Origin: an uncultured Gammaproteobacteria bacterium
Lineage (GTDB): Bacteria > Pseudomonadota > Gammaproteobacteria > Chromatiales > Chromatiaceae
Direction: 5' to 3'
Assembly: GCA_937926265.1 (NCBI GenBank)
Contig: CALAZS010000100.1
Coordinates: 1-23,090 of the forward strand
Length of the DNA stretch: 23,090 nt
Part shown: piece after piece, positions 6,576 to 13,212 of the stretch
Layout of the letters: the number at the start of each line of letters is the position of its first letter
Position numbering within the stretch: position 1 is the stretch's first letter
The notes under the pieces: generated by a model
What the model was told of the DNA's origin: nothing
Database searches by the model: none
What the model saw: only the letters and a program-made list of their open reading frames with translations
Made by a program: the position numbers and the translations under genes

Positions 6576-8262
6576 GCTCTGGCCAGCGATACCACTGTTC
6601 ATCGCCGCCATCATGGCTTCAGTTACCCGTGGAAGCCTGCGTGCAATTATTATGCTTGCTGCTCCCCTCATCAGTGCCTATGCGATTTTCCAGTTAGAAC
6701 CTGGCGATGTCTTTTCTGTGGAGTTAATGGGCCTGCAGCTAACACCCGTAAGAATTGATGCGCTGTCTATATTGTTTGGTTACCTGTTCAACCTGGCAGC
6801 ACTTATCGGCGTTATTTACGCGTTACATGTCAAAGACCCAATGCAGGACCTGGCTGCGCTTGCCTATGCTGGCAGTGCCGTCGGAGCAGTCCTGGCGGGT
6901 GATTTGCTGACACTATTTGTTTACTGGGAATTATTAGCCCTAACCTCGGTATTTTTAATTTTCGCCCGACGCACTGAACGTGCCTATAAAGCAGGCATGC
7001 GATATCTGCTGATTCAAATCAGCTCCGGCCTTTTATTGCTTAGCGGCGCAATATTCTATTCAAGTGCCGGTAACGGCTTAAGCTTTAATTATATTGGTCT
7101 CGAGAGTTCGGGCGGCTGGCTGATCTTTATAGCTTTTGGTATCAAGGCGGCCTTCCCTCTACTGCATGGTTGGCTAACAGACGCTTATCCAGAAGCAACG
7201 CCGACCGGCACAGTATTTCTGGCATCGTTTACAACCAAGGTTGCCATCTACGCCCTGGCTCGCGGTTTCCCCGGCACTGACCTGTTGATCATTATTGGTG
7301 TCATCATGGCGTGTTTTCCGATTTTTTATGCCGTCATTGAAAACGACTTACGTAAAGTTTTAGCCTATAGCTTGATCAATCAACTTGGCTACATGGTGGT
7401 TGGTATAGGCATTGGTACGGAACTCGCCTTAAATGGCACCACAGCTCATGCATTCAGCCATGTGCTTTACAAGGGGTTGCTGATGATGAGCATGGGCGCG
7501 GTATTGCATGTTACCGGCGAGATCCGCGGCTCAGAACTGGGTGGGCTTTACAAGAAAATGCCAAAAACCACGCTGCTTTGTATCATTGGTGCCGCATCCA
7601 TTTCGGCTTTTCCTTTGTTCAGTGGATTCATTAGTAAAGCCATGGTGGTTAGTGCCGCAATCCAGGAAGGTCATACATTGGTGTGGCTGGCATTACTGTT
7701 TGCTGCGGCCGGTGTGTTTCACCATGCTGGCATTAAAATACCGTTTTTTGCTTTCTTCGCTCATGACTCAAAACATATCGAAACTGCGCATGAACCTCCA
7801 GGCAACATGATACTTGCCATGGGCATTGCGGCTGCCTTCTGTGTTGGCATTGGCAGTTTTCCGGGCTTGCTCTATGCCATGCTACCCTTCGCGACTGATT
7901 ACTCGGCCTATGATGTCAGCCATGTCCTGGCTCAGATGCAATTGCTTGCCTTTTCTGCATTAGCTTTTGCATGGTTAAAACTGGCCAACATTTATCCTCC
8001 AGAATTAAAATCAGTCAATCTCGACACGGAATGGTTTTATCGTCACCTGTTTCCACAAAGTGTAAAAAAGCTGCTGGACAGGTTAATACCAGTCGACCAG
8101 GCAATAAAAAAATTCAGTTTTGATATTTTTGCATTTAGCCAGCAAGTCCTGGCCAGGCATCATGGCTCCTATGGCATACTTGCGCGAAGTTGGCCTACTG
8201 GCAGCATGGTGTTATGGGTAGCGGTGCTGCTTGGACTGTCACTGCTGCTTTACTATTTCTGA
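6568..8262 (+). CDS. Third large antiporter subunit, MrpD/NuoN-like
   Basis: I place the start at ATG 6568 (564 residues), because the longer frame from 6511 would run through the preceding gene. The family channel residues are present: Glu121 in FVYWELLALTSVFL, Lys193 in AFGIKAAFPLLHGWL, and Lys224 in ASFTTKVAIYAL. NQLGYMVVGIGIG and HAFSHVLYKGLLMMSMGAV are the matching central helices, and PLFSGFISKAMV is the discontinuous-helix motif. About 70 extra C-terminal residues after DTEWFYRHLF, ending in a final membrane helix, set it apart from classical MrpD and recall the longer NuoL/Ech-type membrane subunits. It is the last gene of the operon. A role as an additional proton-pumping unit is inferred. 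Confidence 0.87.
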   Translation: MIELWPAIPLFIAAIMASVTRGSLRAIIMLAAPLISAYAIFQLEPGDVFSVELMGLQLTPVRIDALSILFGYLFNLAALIGVIYALHVKDPMQDLAALAYAGSAVGAVLAGDLLTLFVYWELLALTSVFLIFARRTERAYKAGMRYLLIQISSGLLLLSGAIFYSSAGNGLSFNYIGLESSGGWLIFIAFGIKAAFPLLHGWLTDAYPEATPTGTVFLASFTTKVAIYALARGFPGTDLLIIIGVIMACFPIFYAVIENDLRKVLAYSLINQLGYMVVGIGIGTELALNGTTAHAFSHVLYKGLLMMSMGAVLHVTGEIRGSELGGLYKKMPKTTLLCIIGAASISAFPLFSGFISKAMVVSAAIQEGHTLVWLALLFAAAGVFHHAGIKIPFFAFFAHDSKHIETAHEPPGNMILAMGIAAAFCVGIGSFPGLLYAMLPFATDYSAYDVSHVLAQMQLLAFSALAFAWLKLANIYPPELKSVNLDTEWFYRHLFPQSVKKLLDRLIPVDQAIKKFSFDIFAFSQQVLARHHGSYGILARSWPTGSMVLWVAVLLGLSLLLYYF

Positions 8263-8447
8263 TTTCCCGAGTGGCACAGTCAGAAGCCGAGTCAAAAATT
8301 TAATTTGAAACGTGTGAATCCGAAAGTGTGATTCGGTTCGCATTTCTTCCTCAAGCACAGTCACAGTTTTACAGTTCACCGATTTATGTCCTCTTGGATT
8401 TGTCTAAAATCAATAACAAATTACAAATTATCAAGGAGGAAACAGCA

Positions 8448-8582
8448 ATGTTCAGCGATATCCCAAGTTACCAGGTAGAAGAAGTACAATTAAATCAGCA
8501 AGATTGGGAAGAAATGGTTCATGAATACACTGCCTCTGAAAACGACAACAATGGGTTAGAGCAGTCGTTTAAAGAAAGCTAG
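8448..8582 (+). CDS. 44-residue acidic small protein, unknown
   Basis: A strong AGGAGG ribosome binding site (within 8434-8440) stands eight bases before the ATG at 8448. The frame extends further upstream, but this is clearly the intended start. The product, MFSDIPSYQVEEVQLNQQDW onwards, is very acidic, soluble and has no signal peptide or cysteine. It follows the mrp operon after a 185-base gap with no strong terminator, so it may be read through or have its own promoter. I do not recognise a family. Confidence 0.6.
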   Translation: MFSDIPSYQVEEVQLNQQDWEEMVHEYTASENDNNGLEQSFKES

Positions 8583-8931
8583 ATAAAACATCATTTTCGA
8601 ATTTCCTGTAAAGCATATCTTTGCTTTTGCATATTTCAGCTATTTTGATGCTGATTATCAGGCCATTTGATAAAAGTATGATGAAAAAATGATAAAAAAG
8701 TACAGCCAGGCATAATCCGAAAATAAAGATATTTTGATTGCCTACGAGGTTTAAACAGTCTCCTACCATACCTCTCATTTTGCAATGAGAACGTCCTGAT
8801 TAATTATCATGCGGCTTTTATTTTTATAGGCTTGATTTAGGCTGGCAAAAGAATTTATTTCCATTAGAATCATCTCAAACATTTGAAAAATTCTCGCATG
8901 TACATGCGTCTAGATTTTACGGGAGAGCTTT
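8583..8931. other. Gene-poor region upstream of the diguanylate cyclase
   Basis: These 349 AT-rich bases hold no gene I can support; a 69-codon minus-strand frame (8569-8778) lacks a credible ribosome binding site and looks random. Two symmetrical elements are visible: a 7-bp hairpin TCTCATT-TTGC-AATGAGA at 8773-8790 without a T-tract, and a perfect 14-bp palindrome at 8895-8908 close to the diguanylate cyclase start. Promoter elements are not obvious. Confidence 0.55.
8895..8908. promoter_or_regulatory. Perfect 14-bp palindrome, candidate operator
   Basis: CGCATGTACATGCG is its own reverse complement and ends 23 bases before the TTG start of the diguanylate cyclase gene, 12 bases before its GGGAGAG ribosome binding site. 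The position fits a dimeric regulator site or a leader element. No known regulator consensus is matched by eye. Confidence 0.4.
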
Positions 8932-9957
8932 TTGGAAAACCCTTATTTAGACCAAAATAACGAGCAGGCATCAGAAGCACTGAGACTCTCACTCGCTTTT
9001 TTATCCAAAAACCAGGTTCCACCTTCACCGCTCAATTATCGTCTTGCCTATGATTATGTTTCCGGTCGAAACCGTGAAATGGAAACAGTATTGGAAGAAG
9101 CGGTTTCAAAACTTGATAGCGAAAAACAGGAGCTACTCTGGGAAATCTACAAACGTTTTTTTATTCAGGACAATACCGCTCTTGAAAAACTCAGGAATGA
9201 CCTTCGCCTGGTTATCAGTGGTATCCAATCTGAATTTAAACAATCCGGCGGAGAATTAAATAATTTTTCTACCCAACTCGAGCAGTTTTCATCGGTTTTG
9301 AATACCCAGGGTTCAACTGCTGATATCTCGGCCGAAGTGCAAAAAATGATTGCTGGCACCAATTCCATGGCAAAAACACAAAACTCGCTCGATGCCAAAA
9401 TGACTTACATGCAGGATGAGGTCGAATCCCTGCGCAAGGAACTGGAACAAATAAAGGAAGAGTCATTGACTGATGCTCTAACCGGCATTGCAAACCGTAA
9501 AGCATTTGACGAAACCCTGGACAAATCCATCACCGAAGCAAAAGAACAGAGTTCAGCCTTGAGTATGCTATTGATTGATATCGATCATTTTAAGAAATTC
9601 AATGACACTTTCGGTCACCTGGTTGGTGACAAGGTGCTTCGTTATGTTGGCAGTTCACTGAAGAACTGTGTCAAGGGACAGGACTTCCCTGCACGTTATG
9701 GCGGAGAAGAATTTTCGGTGATTTTACCTCACACCAGCCATATTGGCGCCAAGGTAATTGCCGAACAGATAAGAAAAACGATTTCTGCCAAGGAACTCAA
9801 GGACAAGGCCAAGAATAAAAATTTTGGAAAAATTACCGCCTCTATTGGTGTTGCGGAATTTGCTGAAGATGAAACAGCCGAAACATTTATCCAGCGCTGT
9901 GATAAGGCATTATACAAAGCCAAGGAAAATGGAAGAAACAGGGTTATGATTGGTTAA
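8932..9957 (+). CDS. Diguanylate cyclase (GGDEF protein), cytoplasmic
   Basis: This 341-residue protein would make c-di-GMP from two GTP. It starts at TTG after GGGAGAG. No membrane segment is present. Residues about 10-170 form a helical sensory or dimerisation region with a PPSPLNYRLAYDYVSG motif found in several proteobacterial GGDEF proteins, ending in a coiled coil near 150-177. The GGDEF domain spans about 178-340: LTDALTGIANRKAF, LLIDIDHFKKFND with the metal Asp216, and the active-site loop RYGGEEF with GGEEF at 257-261. The usual allosteric inhibition motif RxxD, nine residues before the active-site loop, reads KGQD (Lys248 to Asp251), so product inhibition may be weak. It converges on the BLUF gene across 19 bases. 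Confidence 0.93.
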   Translation: MENPYLDQNNEQASEALRLSLAFLSKNQVPPSPLNYRLAYDYVSGRNREMETVLEEAVSKLDSEKQELLWEIYKRFFIQDNTALEKLRNDLRLVISGIQSEFKQSGGELNNFSTQLEQFSSVLNTQGSTADISAEVQKMIAGTNSMAKTQNSLDAKMTYMQDEVESLRKELEQIKEESLTDALTGIANRKAFDETLDKSITEAKEQSSALSMLLIDIDHFKKFNDTFGHLVGDKVLRYVGSSLKNCVKGQDFPARYGGEEFSVILPHTSHIGAKVIAEQIRKTISAKELKDKAKNKNFGKITASIGVAEFAEDETAETFIQRCDKALYKAKENGRNRVMIG

Positions 9958-9976
9958 ATGACTACTTTTAAGTCAC

Positions 9977-10384
9977 TCAAATAAAACTGGCTAAATTCTC
10001 AACCAGTGATCTATTGTAGAACTTGCTTCCCTTACTGGGTGATAACACACTTGAGAACTCTCTTGCTGAAATTCTTGTAAAATGCATATTCCAATCTGAA
10101 AAGGTTCTTTCACTGATAACCTTCTCTGAAAGTTCAATATTATCTTTGTTTCTTGGGTCTTTCAGAATTGAGCTGTAAACATAGTGAACATCAGAATACT
10201 CTCCCTCCAAAACCTGCATGAATGTTCCTTCGGCATAAATCAGCATTCCAGTAACACCGAGTTTTTCATTTCGGATTCTTGCAACCTCAAGTAATTCATC
10301 AAGTTCATGATCACTGAAATCTCTTGTAGCAGTGCTGAAATAGATCAATTGAATCAGAGAGTTATTATTGGTTTCCTGTAACAT
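9977..10384 (-). CDS. Stand-alone BLUF-domain blue-light sensor
   Basis: This 135-residue protein consists of one BLUF (sensor of blue light using FAD) domain. The domain starts at LIQLIYFSTATRDFSDHELDELLEVARIRNEKLGVTGMLIYAEGTFMQVLEG. The photochemically important residues known from AppA and related BLUF proteins are all identifiable: Tyr15, Asn39, Gln57, Trp98 and Met100 (SDWNM). About 35 C-terminal residues follow, probably capping helices, with no output domain, so it must act through a partner protein or protein contacts. It lies downstream of the haemerythrin gene on the same strand (120-base gap) and converges on a diguanylate cyclase gene. A link to c-di-GMP signalling is suggested only by that proximity. 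Confidence 0.9.
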   Translation of the reverse strand: MLQETNNNSLIQLIYFSTATRDFSDHELDELLEVARIRNEKLGVTGMLIYAEGTFMQVLEGEYSDVHYVYSSILKDPRNKDNIELSEKVISERTFSDWNMHFTRISAREFSSVLSPSKGSKFYNRSLVENLASFI

Positions 10385-10504
10385 AGATCTAGCTCTTAAA
10401 TTCAGAAGGCAATTTACTTTAGATTAGCATATTAGAAATTGACACCTCATGACAAAGACCTTGAATTATCATGGTAATTTCATTCAAATAAAATTAAGCA
10501 GGAA

Positions 10505-10930
10505 TTAGAAAAGATCGCGCCCGATATAACCCTTGTATTCAAGAAAAGACTTAAAAGCCACGTCACCACTGATTACGTCATCAATCATGTACTTTTCCAT
10601 GGAATCTATACAGGCTTCCAGGTTTTTATCTCCGGTTGCGCCCTCACATATTTTCTTAACTTCAATTGCCTGGTCAATCAATTCTTTATGGTAATCTTTA
10701 TGCTCTTCCAGACCATCAAAGCCAATGTGTTGCAGGTAGTTTTCTTCGTGCAGAAAATGCTTTTTAGACTGATCTATTAACGTCTCAGTCAGCAACTTTG
10801 CTTCCTCAAGATCATTTGCCTCAACACTGTCGCGCAGCGCGCGCATGATTGACAGAAGACCCTTATGCTCTTCATCGATAAAACGTATACCTATTGAGTA
10901 TTCGTCATACCATTCCAAATCAACTGACAA
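10505..10930 (-). CDS. Bacteriohaemerythrin-like protein with an altered ligand set
   Basis: This 141-residue cytoplasmic protein has the haemerythrin four-helix fold, with motifs for a non-haem di-iron, oxygen-binding site. Visible ligands are His22 (IDEEHKGL), His58 and Glu62 (KKHFLHEE), His77 and His81 (EEHKDYHKEL). In the last helix the usual HxxxxD pair reads Asp118 to Asp123 (DDVISGD), so one histidine ligand is replaced by aspartate. It starts at TTG with AAGGA eleven bases upstream, just after the stop of the preceding secreted-protein gene (15-base gap), so the two are probably co-transcribed. Likely roles are oxygen sensing, storage or delivery, or iron/NO handling. Confidence 0.9.
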   Translation of the reverse strand: MSVDLEWYDEYSIGIRFIDEEHKGLLSIMRALRDSVEANDLEEAKLLTETLIDQSKKHFLHEENYLQHIGFDGLEEHKDYHKELIDQAIEVKKICEGATGDKNLEACIDSMEKYMIDDVISGDVAFKSFLEYKGYIGRDLF

Positions 10931-10945
10931 AAGTTTAAATCCTTA

Positions 10946-11374
10946 TCAAAATGTTGAGCAAAGACCAATGCTCATATAGGGCGAGCGCCCCTTGAGATAA
11001 GGATAGATGTATTCACCCAGGACATTGCTGAATTGAAACCGATTCCTGTTCTTATTAAACAAAAAGGCACTGCCGTATTTGTCCGGACAAAGGATGTAGT
11101 ACTCATCCATTTCATTGACATAATAGTGACATGCAGCAAATTCCCGGTTTGAACCCAGTTCTTTTACTTTATAAACGCTATTACCCTGCTCCTGGGAAGC
11201 ACTGATCAGAAATTTCGGTTTATCATTGAATTTTGTTGATTGCCAGTCACCCGGTTTTTCAGCAGGCCGGAAACCCACCATATTCTCCGTTACACAAAGC
11301 CACTGTTCAGCAGAGACCTGGGCAGACATCAGCCCGGAAACCAGGAACATCAAAGTAAAAACAAAGGATTTCAT
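10946..11374 (-). CDS. Secreted protein with Sec signal peptide, unknown
   Basis: I start the gene at ATG 11374, seven bases after TTGGAG; the longer frame would use a TTG that is part of that ribosome binding site. The 142-residue product begins MKSFVFTLMFLVSGLMSAQV and has a clear signal peptide with probable cleavage after VSA, giving a small periplasmic or secreted protein beginning EQWLCVTENMVGF. Four cysteines in the mature part may form disulfides. The aromatic-rich, mixed sequence resembles no family I can name. It heads a probable unit with the haemerythrin gene. Confidence 0.7.
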   Translation of the reverse strand: MKSFVFTLMFLVSGLMSAQVSAEQWLCVTENMVGFRPAEKPGDWQSTKFNDKPKFLISASQEQGNSVYKVKELGSNREFAACHYYVNEMDEYYILCPDKYGSAFLFNKNRNRFQFSNVLGEYIYPYLKGRSPYMSIGLCSTF

Positions 11375-11484
11375 AATGATCTCCAATTGGAATAAGCATT
11401 TATCAACATTAACTTATAATTTTAGACCAACCATAATGAAAATACTGTAATTTAACTTTAATATGCATGGGATATATTTACCTC

Positions 11485-11498
11485 AACATGGGTATTTA
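11485..11498 (+). repeat. Left arm of a 14-bp inverted repeat flanking the SRAP gene
   Basis: AACATGGGTATTTA is repeated in perfect inverted orientation at 12012-12025. The pair brackets the SRAP coding region, this arm lying 77 bases beyond its stop. Matching does not extend beyond 14 bases and no target duplication is visible outside the arms. Confidence 0.6.
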
Positions 11499-11575
11499 AA
11501 ACTCCATGTCTCCCTTGGCCAGCTTGAGTTTGACCCGTTTTAAGGTTTACTCGGCTGGCATTTCTTTTTTGAGAG

Positions 11576-11998
11576 TTAGTTTGGACTGGAAGTACTCACA
11601 ATTCTCGGCCAGCGATCATGAATCGACTTATCCTCGGGCTCCACAGTCACCACATAGACACGCTGCTGGCCATCCGTCGAGTTTGCTACCAGTCCCTGAA
11701 TAAACTGACCCGGTTCAAGGCTGAACCAGTGAGATACTTTGTGCCGGTCTTTTTCCATAAATTCATCAACAGCGATTTTTACCGGAACCGGGTGGTATTT
11801 GTTCCAGGTACCTTTCAGGATTGATTCATGCCTGGCCCAGCCACCACGGGGTAATTCACCCGGTTCGTCTTTCCTGCGTCCCCAGGTCAGACGGGAAATT
11901 TCATTATTTTTCAAAACAACGGGCAGCCTGGCCTCGGGCATTGGGAAATAAACCTTTAAAGGTTCGCCTTCAATTTTGTAGGAAACACCACCACACAT
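11576..11998 (-). CDS. Short SRAP-family protein (YedK/HMCES-like)
   Basis: This 140-residue protein starts MCGGVSYKIEG, giving the Cys2 that becomes N-terminal after Met removal and, in the SRAP family, crosslinks to abasic sites in single-stranded DNA. The tail HDRWPRIV supplies His127, and FMEKD supplies Glu82, equivalent to the catalytic His and Glu of YedK. LTWGRRKDEPGELPRGGWARHES replaces the WGL and NARxET blocks of canonical SRAPs: the DNA-contacting Asn is not evident, Trp54 standing near its place. It is far shorter than canonical family members (about 220 residues), consistent with a compact subfamily. The ribosome binding site is weak. It lies 38 bases after the unknown 211-residue gene and is bracketed by a 14-bp inverted repeat. 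Confidence 0.8.
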   Translation of the reverse strand: MCGGVSYKIEGEPLKVYFPMPEARLPVVLKNNEISRLTWGRRKDEPGELPRGGWARHESILKGTWNKYHPVPVKIAVDEFMEKDRHKVSHWFSLEPGQFIQGLVANSTDGQQRVYVVTVEPEDKSIHDRWPRIVSTSSPN

Positions 11999-12011
11999 CT
12001 TGAAAACCTGC

Positions 12012-12025
12012 TAAATACCCATGTT
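12012..12025 (-). repeat. Right arm of the 14-bp inverted repeat flanking the SRAP gene
   Basis: TAAATACCCATGTT is the exact reverse complement of 11485-11498. It lies 14-27 bases before the SRAP start codon, so it could serve as an operator. In the SRAP transcript it could pair with the other arm to close the message. Confidence 0.6.
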
Positions 12026-12036
12026 AAAAGCCCCTT

Positions 12037-12672
12037 CTAAACCGCACCTTCTTCGCCAATTTCATGGGCTTCATGATGCGTCAAATGAGGATGGTTTTTG
12101 ATCAGGTAGCCTGCCTCGTGCAGATCAATAATGCCATTTTGTAAATTGGTTCGTAAGGTTGAATTGTTTGAATCAAGATGAAGTGCGAGCTGTTTCATAT
12201 CGATTTCTACTATGTGATCATGCACCGCGACTGCCATGTTTAAACGCTCTGCCATGTTTAACCAGGGTTCCAAAGGTGAAACATCCATTGAATGAGGCTT
12301 TGGTACATGGCCTATCATGTCATCATCATGGGTGATCTCTGTATTATCAGGAAACTGCTCTAACAGTTTTTCCTCAATGTCACCGCCCCCAATAATGACT
12401 GATTCAACAATGGAAATAAGCTGCTTAGCTGTCAGTTCATCGGGTTTTAAGGTTAAAATTTTGGACATCAATTCCCTCTGGGAATCACTGAGTTTGTTGG
12501 CCTTGTAACCAGACATGGAAAAATCAGGCCTGTCAGCCATATGCCGTAAAAACGACTCAGTTACCGCATAATAGCGGGATGTATAGTGAAACAGTTCATC
12601 ACAGAACCCACCCCAACCAGGGTGCGGAGCAGGATAATAATGTCCGTTAACATGCTTGGTACCTTTTGTCAT
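12037..12672 (-). CDS. Unrecognised soluble 211-residue protein, His-rich C-terminus
   Basis: The start is set at ATG 12672 because GGAGG ends five bases before it; the longer frame would begin with a GTG that overlaps this ribosome binding site. The product has no signal peptide or membrane segment. Its N-terminus is aromatic (HYYPAPHPGWGGFCDELFHYTSRYY), the middle is helical with a short Gly run (VIIGGGDIEEKLL), and the C-terminal third is helical, ending in a His-rich stretch (KNHPHLTHHEAHEIGEEG). One Cys and many His might allow metal binding, but I do not recognise a family. It is probably co-transcribed with the downstream SRAP gene. Confidence 0.65.
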   Translation of the reverse strand: MTKGTKHVNGHYYPAPHPGWGGFCDELFHYTSRYYAVTESFLRHMADRPDFSMSGYKANKLSDSQRELMSKILTLKPDELTAKQLISIVESVIIGGGDIEEKLLEQFPDNTEITHDDDMIGHVPKPHSMDVSPLEPWLNMAERLNMAVAVHDHIVEIDMKQLALHLDSNNSTLRTNLQNGIIDLHEAGYLIKNHPHLTHHEAHEIGEEGAV

Positions 12673-12810
12673 GAACACCTCCGTTCAATTAGACAAAGAC
12701 TTCGTTCCAGGCTTTAAGTGATGAGCATTAACAGGTTAATCCGGTATGAAGACAATATCAAGAACCTGAAAAATCTGTTATGAATTTATATTTGAGTTAT
12801 TTGTATAAAA

Positions 12811-13212
12811 TTAATTAGTGCCAGATTGTCCTGATTGTACTGGCGAACCGTGTTCTGCAGGTTGTTTTCGGCAAAAAACGACTTTTACCGTGACATCCTT
12901 GTTGTACTTGGTTACAGGTAATGTTTCACGCCTTTTGCCGGATGGCGGAATTGCCGCTGCGTAGATGTAAGGCGCTTTTTCAATCATCTGCTCCTGGTCG
13001 TCATATTTCCAGATTGGCACACCGGGATAGTTTTTATTCATCCGGTTTTCAACCATGCAGGAAAACAATTGCCCCTTCCATTTGCAATCTGATATCACCA
13101 GGTTGTCATCGCAGCTCTCTACGCTTACTTCACGTTCGCCGTAACCACAGCCATGCACAAACAGGCTGACTGCAAAAACCGGCAATATTTTTTTAAATCT
13201 AAAACTCACCAT
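12811..13212 (-). CDS. Putative small lipoprotein, unknown
   Basis: This 133-residue protein starts MVSFRFKKILPVFAVSLFVHGCGYGE; the imperfect lipobox FVHGC would place the lipidated Cys at residue 22. The mature part has further cysteines (SCDDNLVISDCKWKGQLFSC, and FCRK near the end) and a Ser/Gly/Gln-rich tail. Its ATG shares a base with the TAA of the cyclase-PilZ gene (TAATG), so the two are almost certainly co-translated. The function is unknown; it may belong to the chemoreceptor operon's envelope function. Confidence 0.68.
   Translation of the reverse strand: MVSFRFKKILPVFAVSLFVHGCGYGEREVSVESCDDNLVISDCKWKGQLFSCMVENRMNKNYPGVPIWKYDDQEQMIEKAPYIYAAAIPPSGKRRETLPVTKYNKDVTVKVVFCRKQPAEHGSPVQSGQSGTN

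Noticed and set aside
850..8262. Respiratory complex I (nuo) membrane arm
   Set aside because: The large subunits resemble NuoL, NuoM and NuoN, but MrpE, MrpF, MrpG and MnhB are present and no hydrophilic Nuo subunits or NuoH are seen.
8569..8778. 69-codon minus-strand frame downstream of the 44-residue gene
   Set aside because: No ribosome binding site, low-complexity AT-driven hydrophobicity and overlap with a better-supported small gene; most likely a chance frame.
8773..8790. 7-bp hairpin TCTCATT-TTGC-AATGAGA as a terminator
   Set aside because: The stem is AT-rich and no T-tract follows on either strand.
9958..9976. Bidirectional terminator between the diguanylate cyclase and BLUF genes
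   Set aside because: Only a 5-bp TGACT/AGTCA stem is visible, AT-rich and without a proper T-tract.
11485..12025. Insertion-sequence or transposon ends
   Set aside because: The 14-bp arms enclose only an SRAP gene, with no transposase and no flanking target duplication; kept only as an unexplained inverted repeat.
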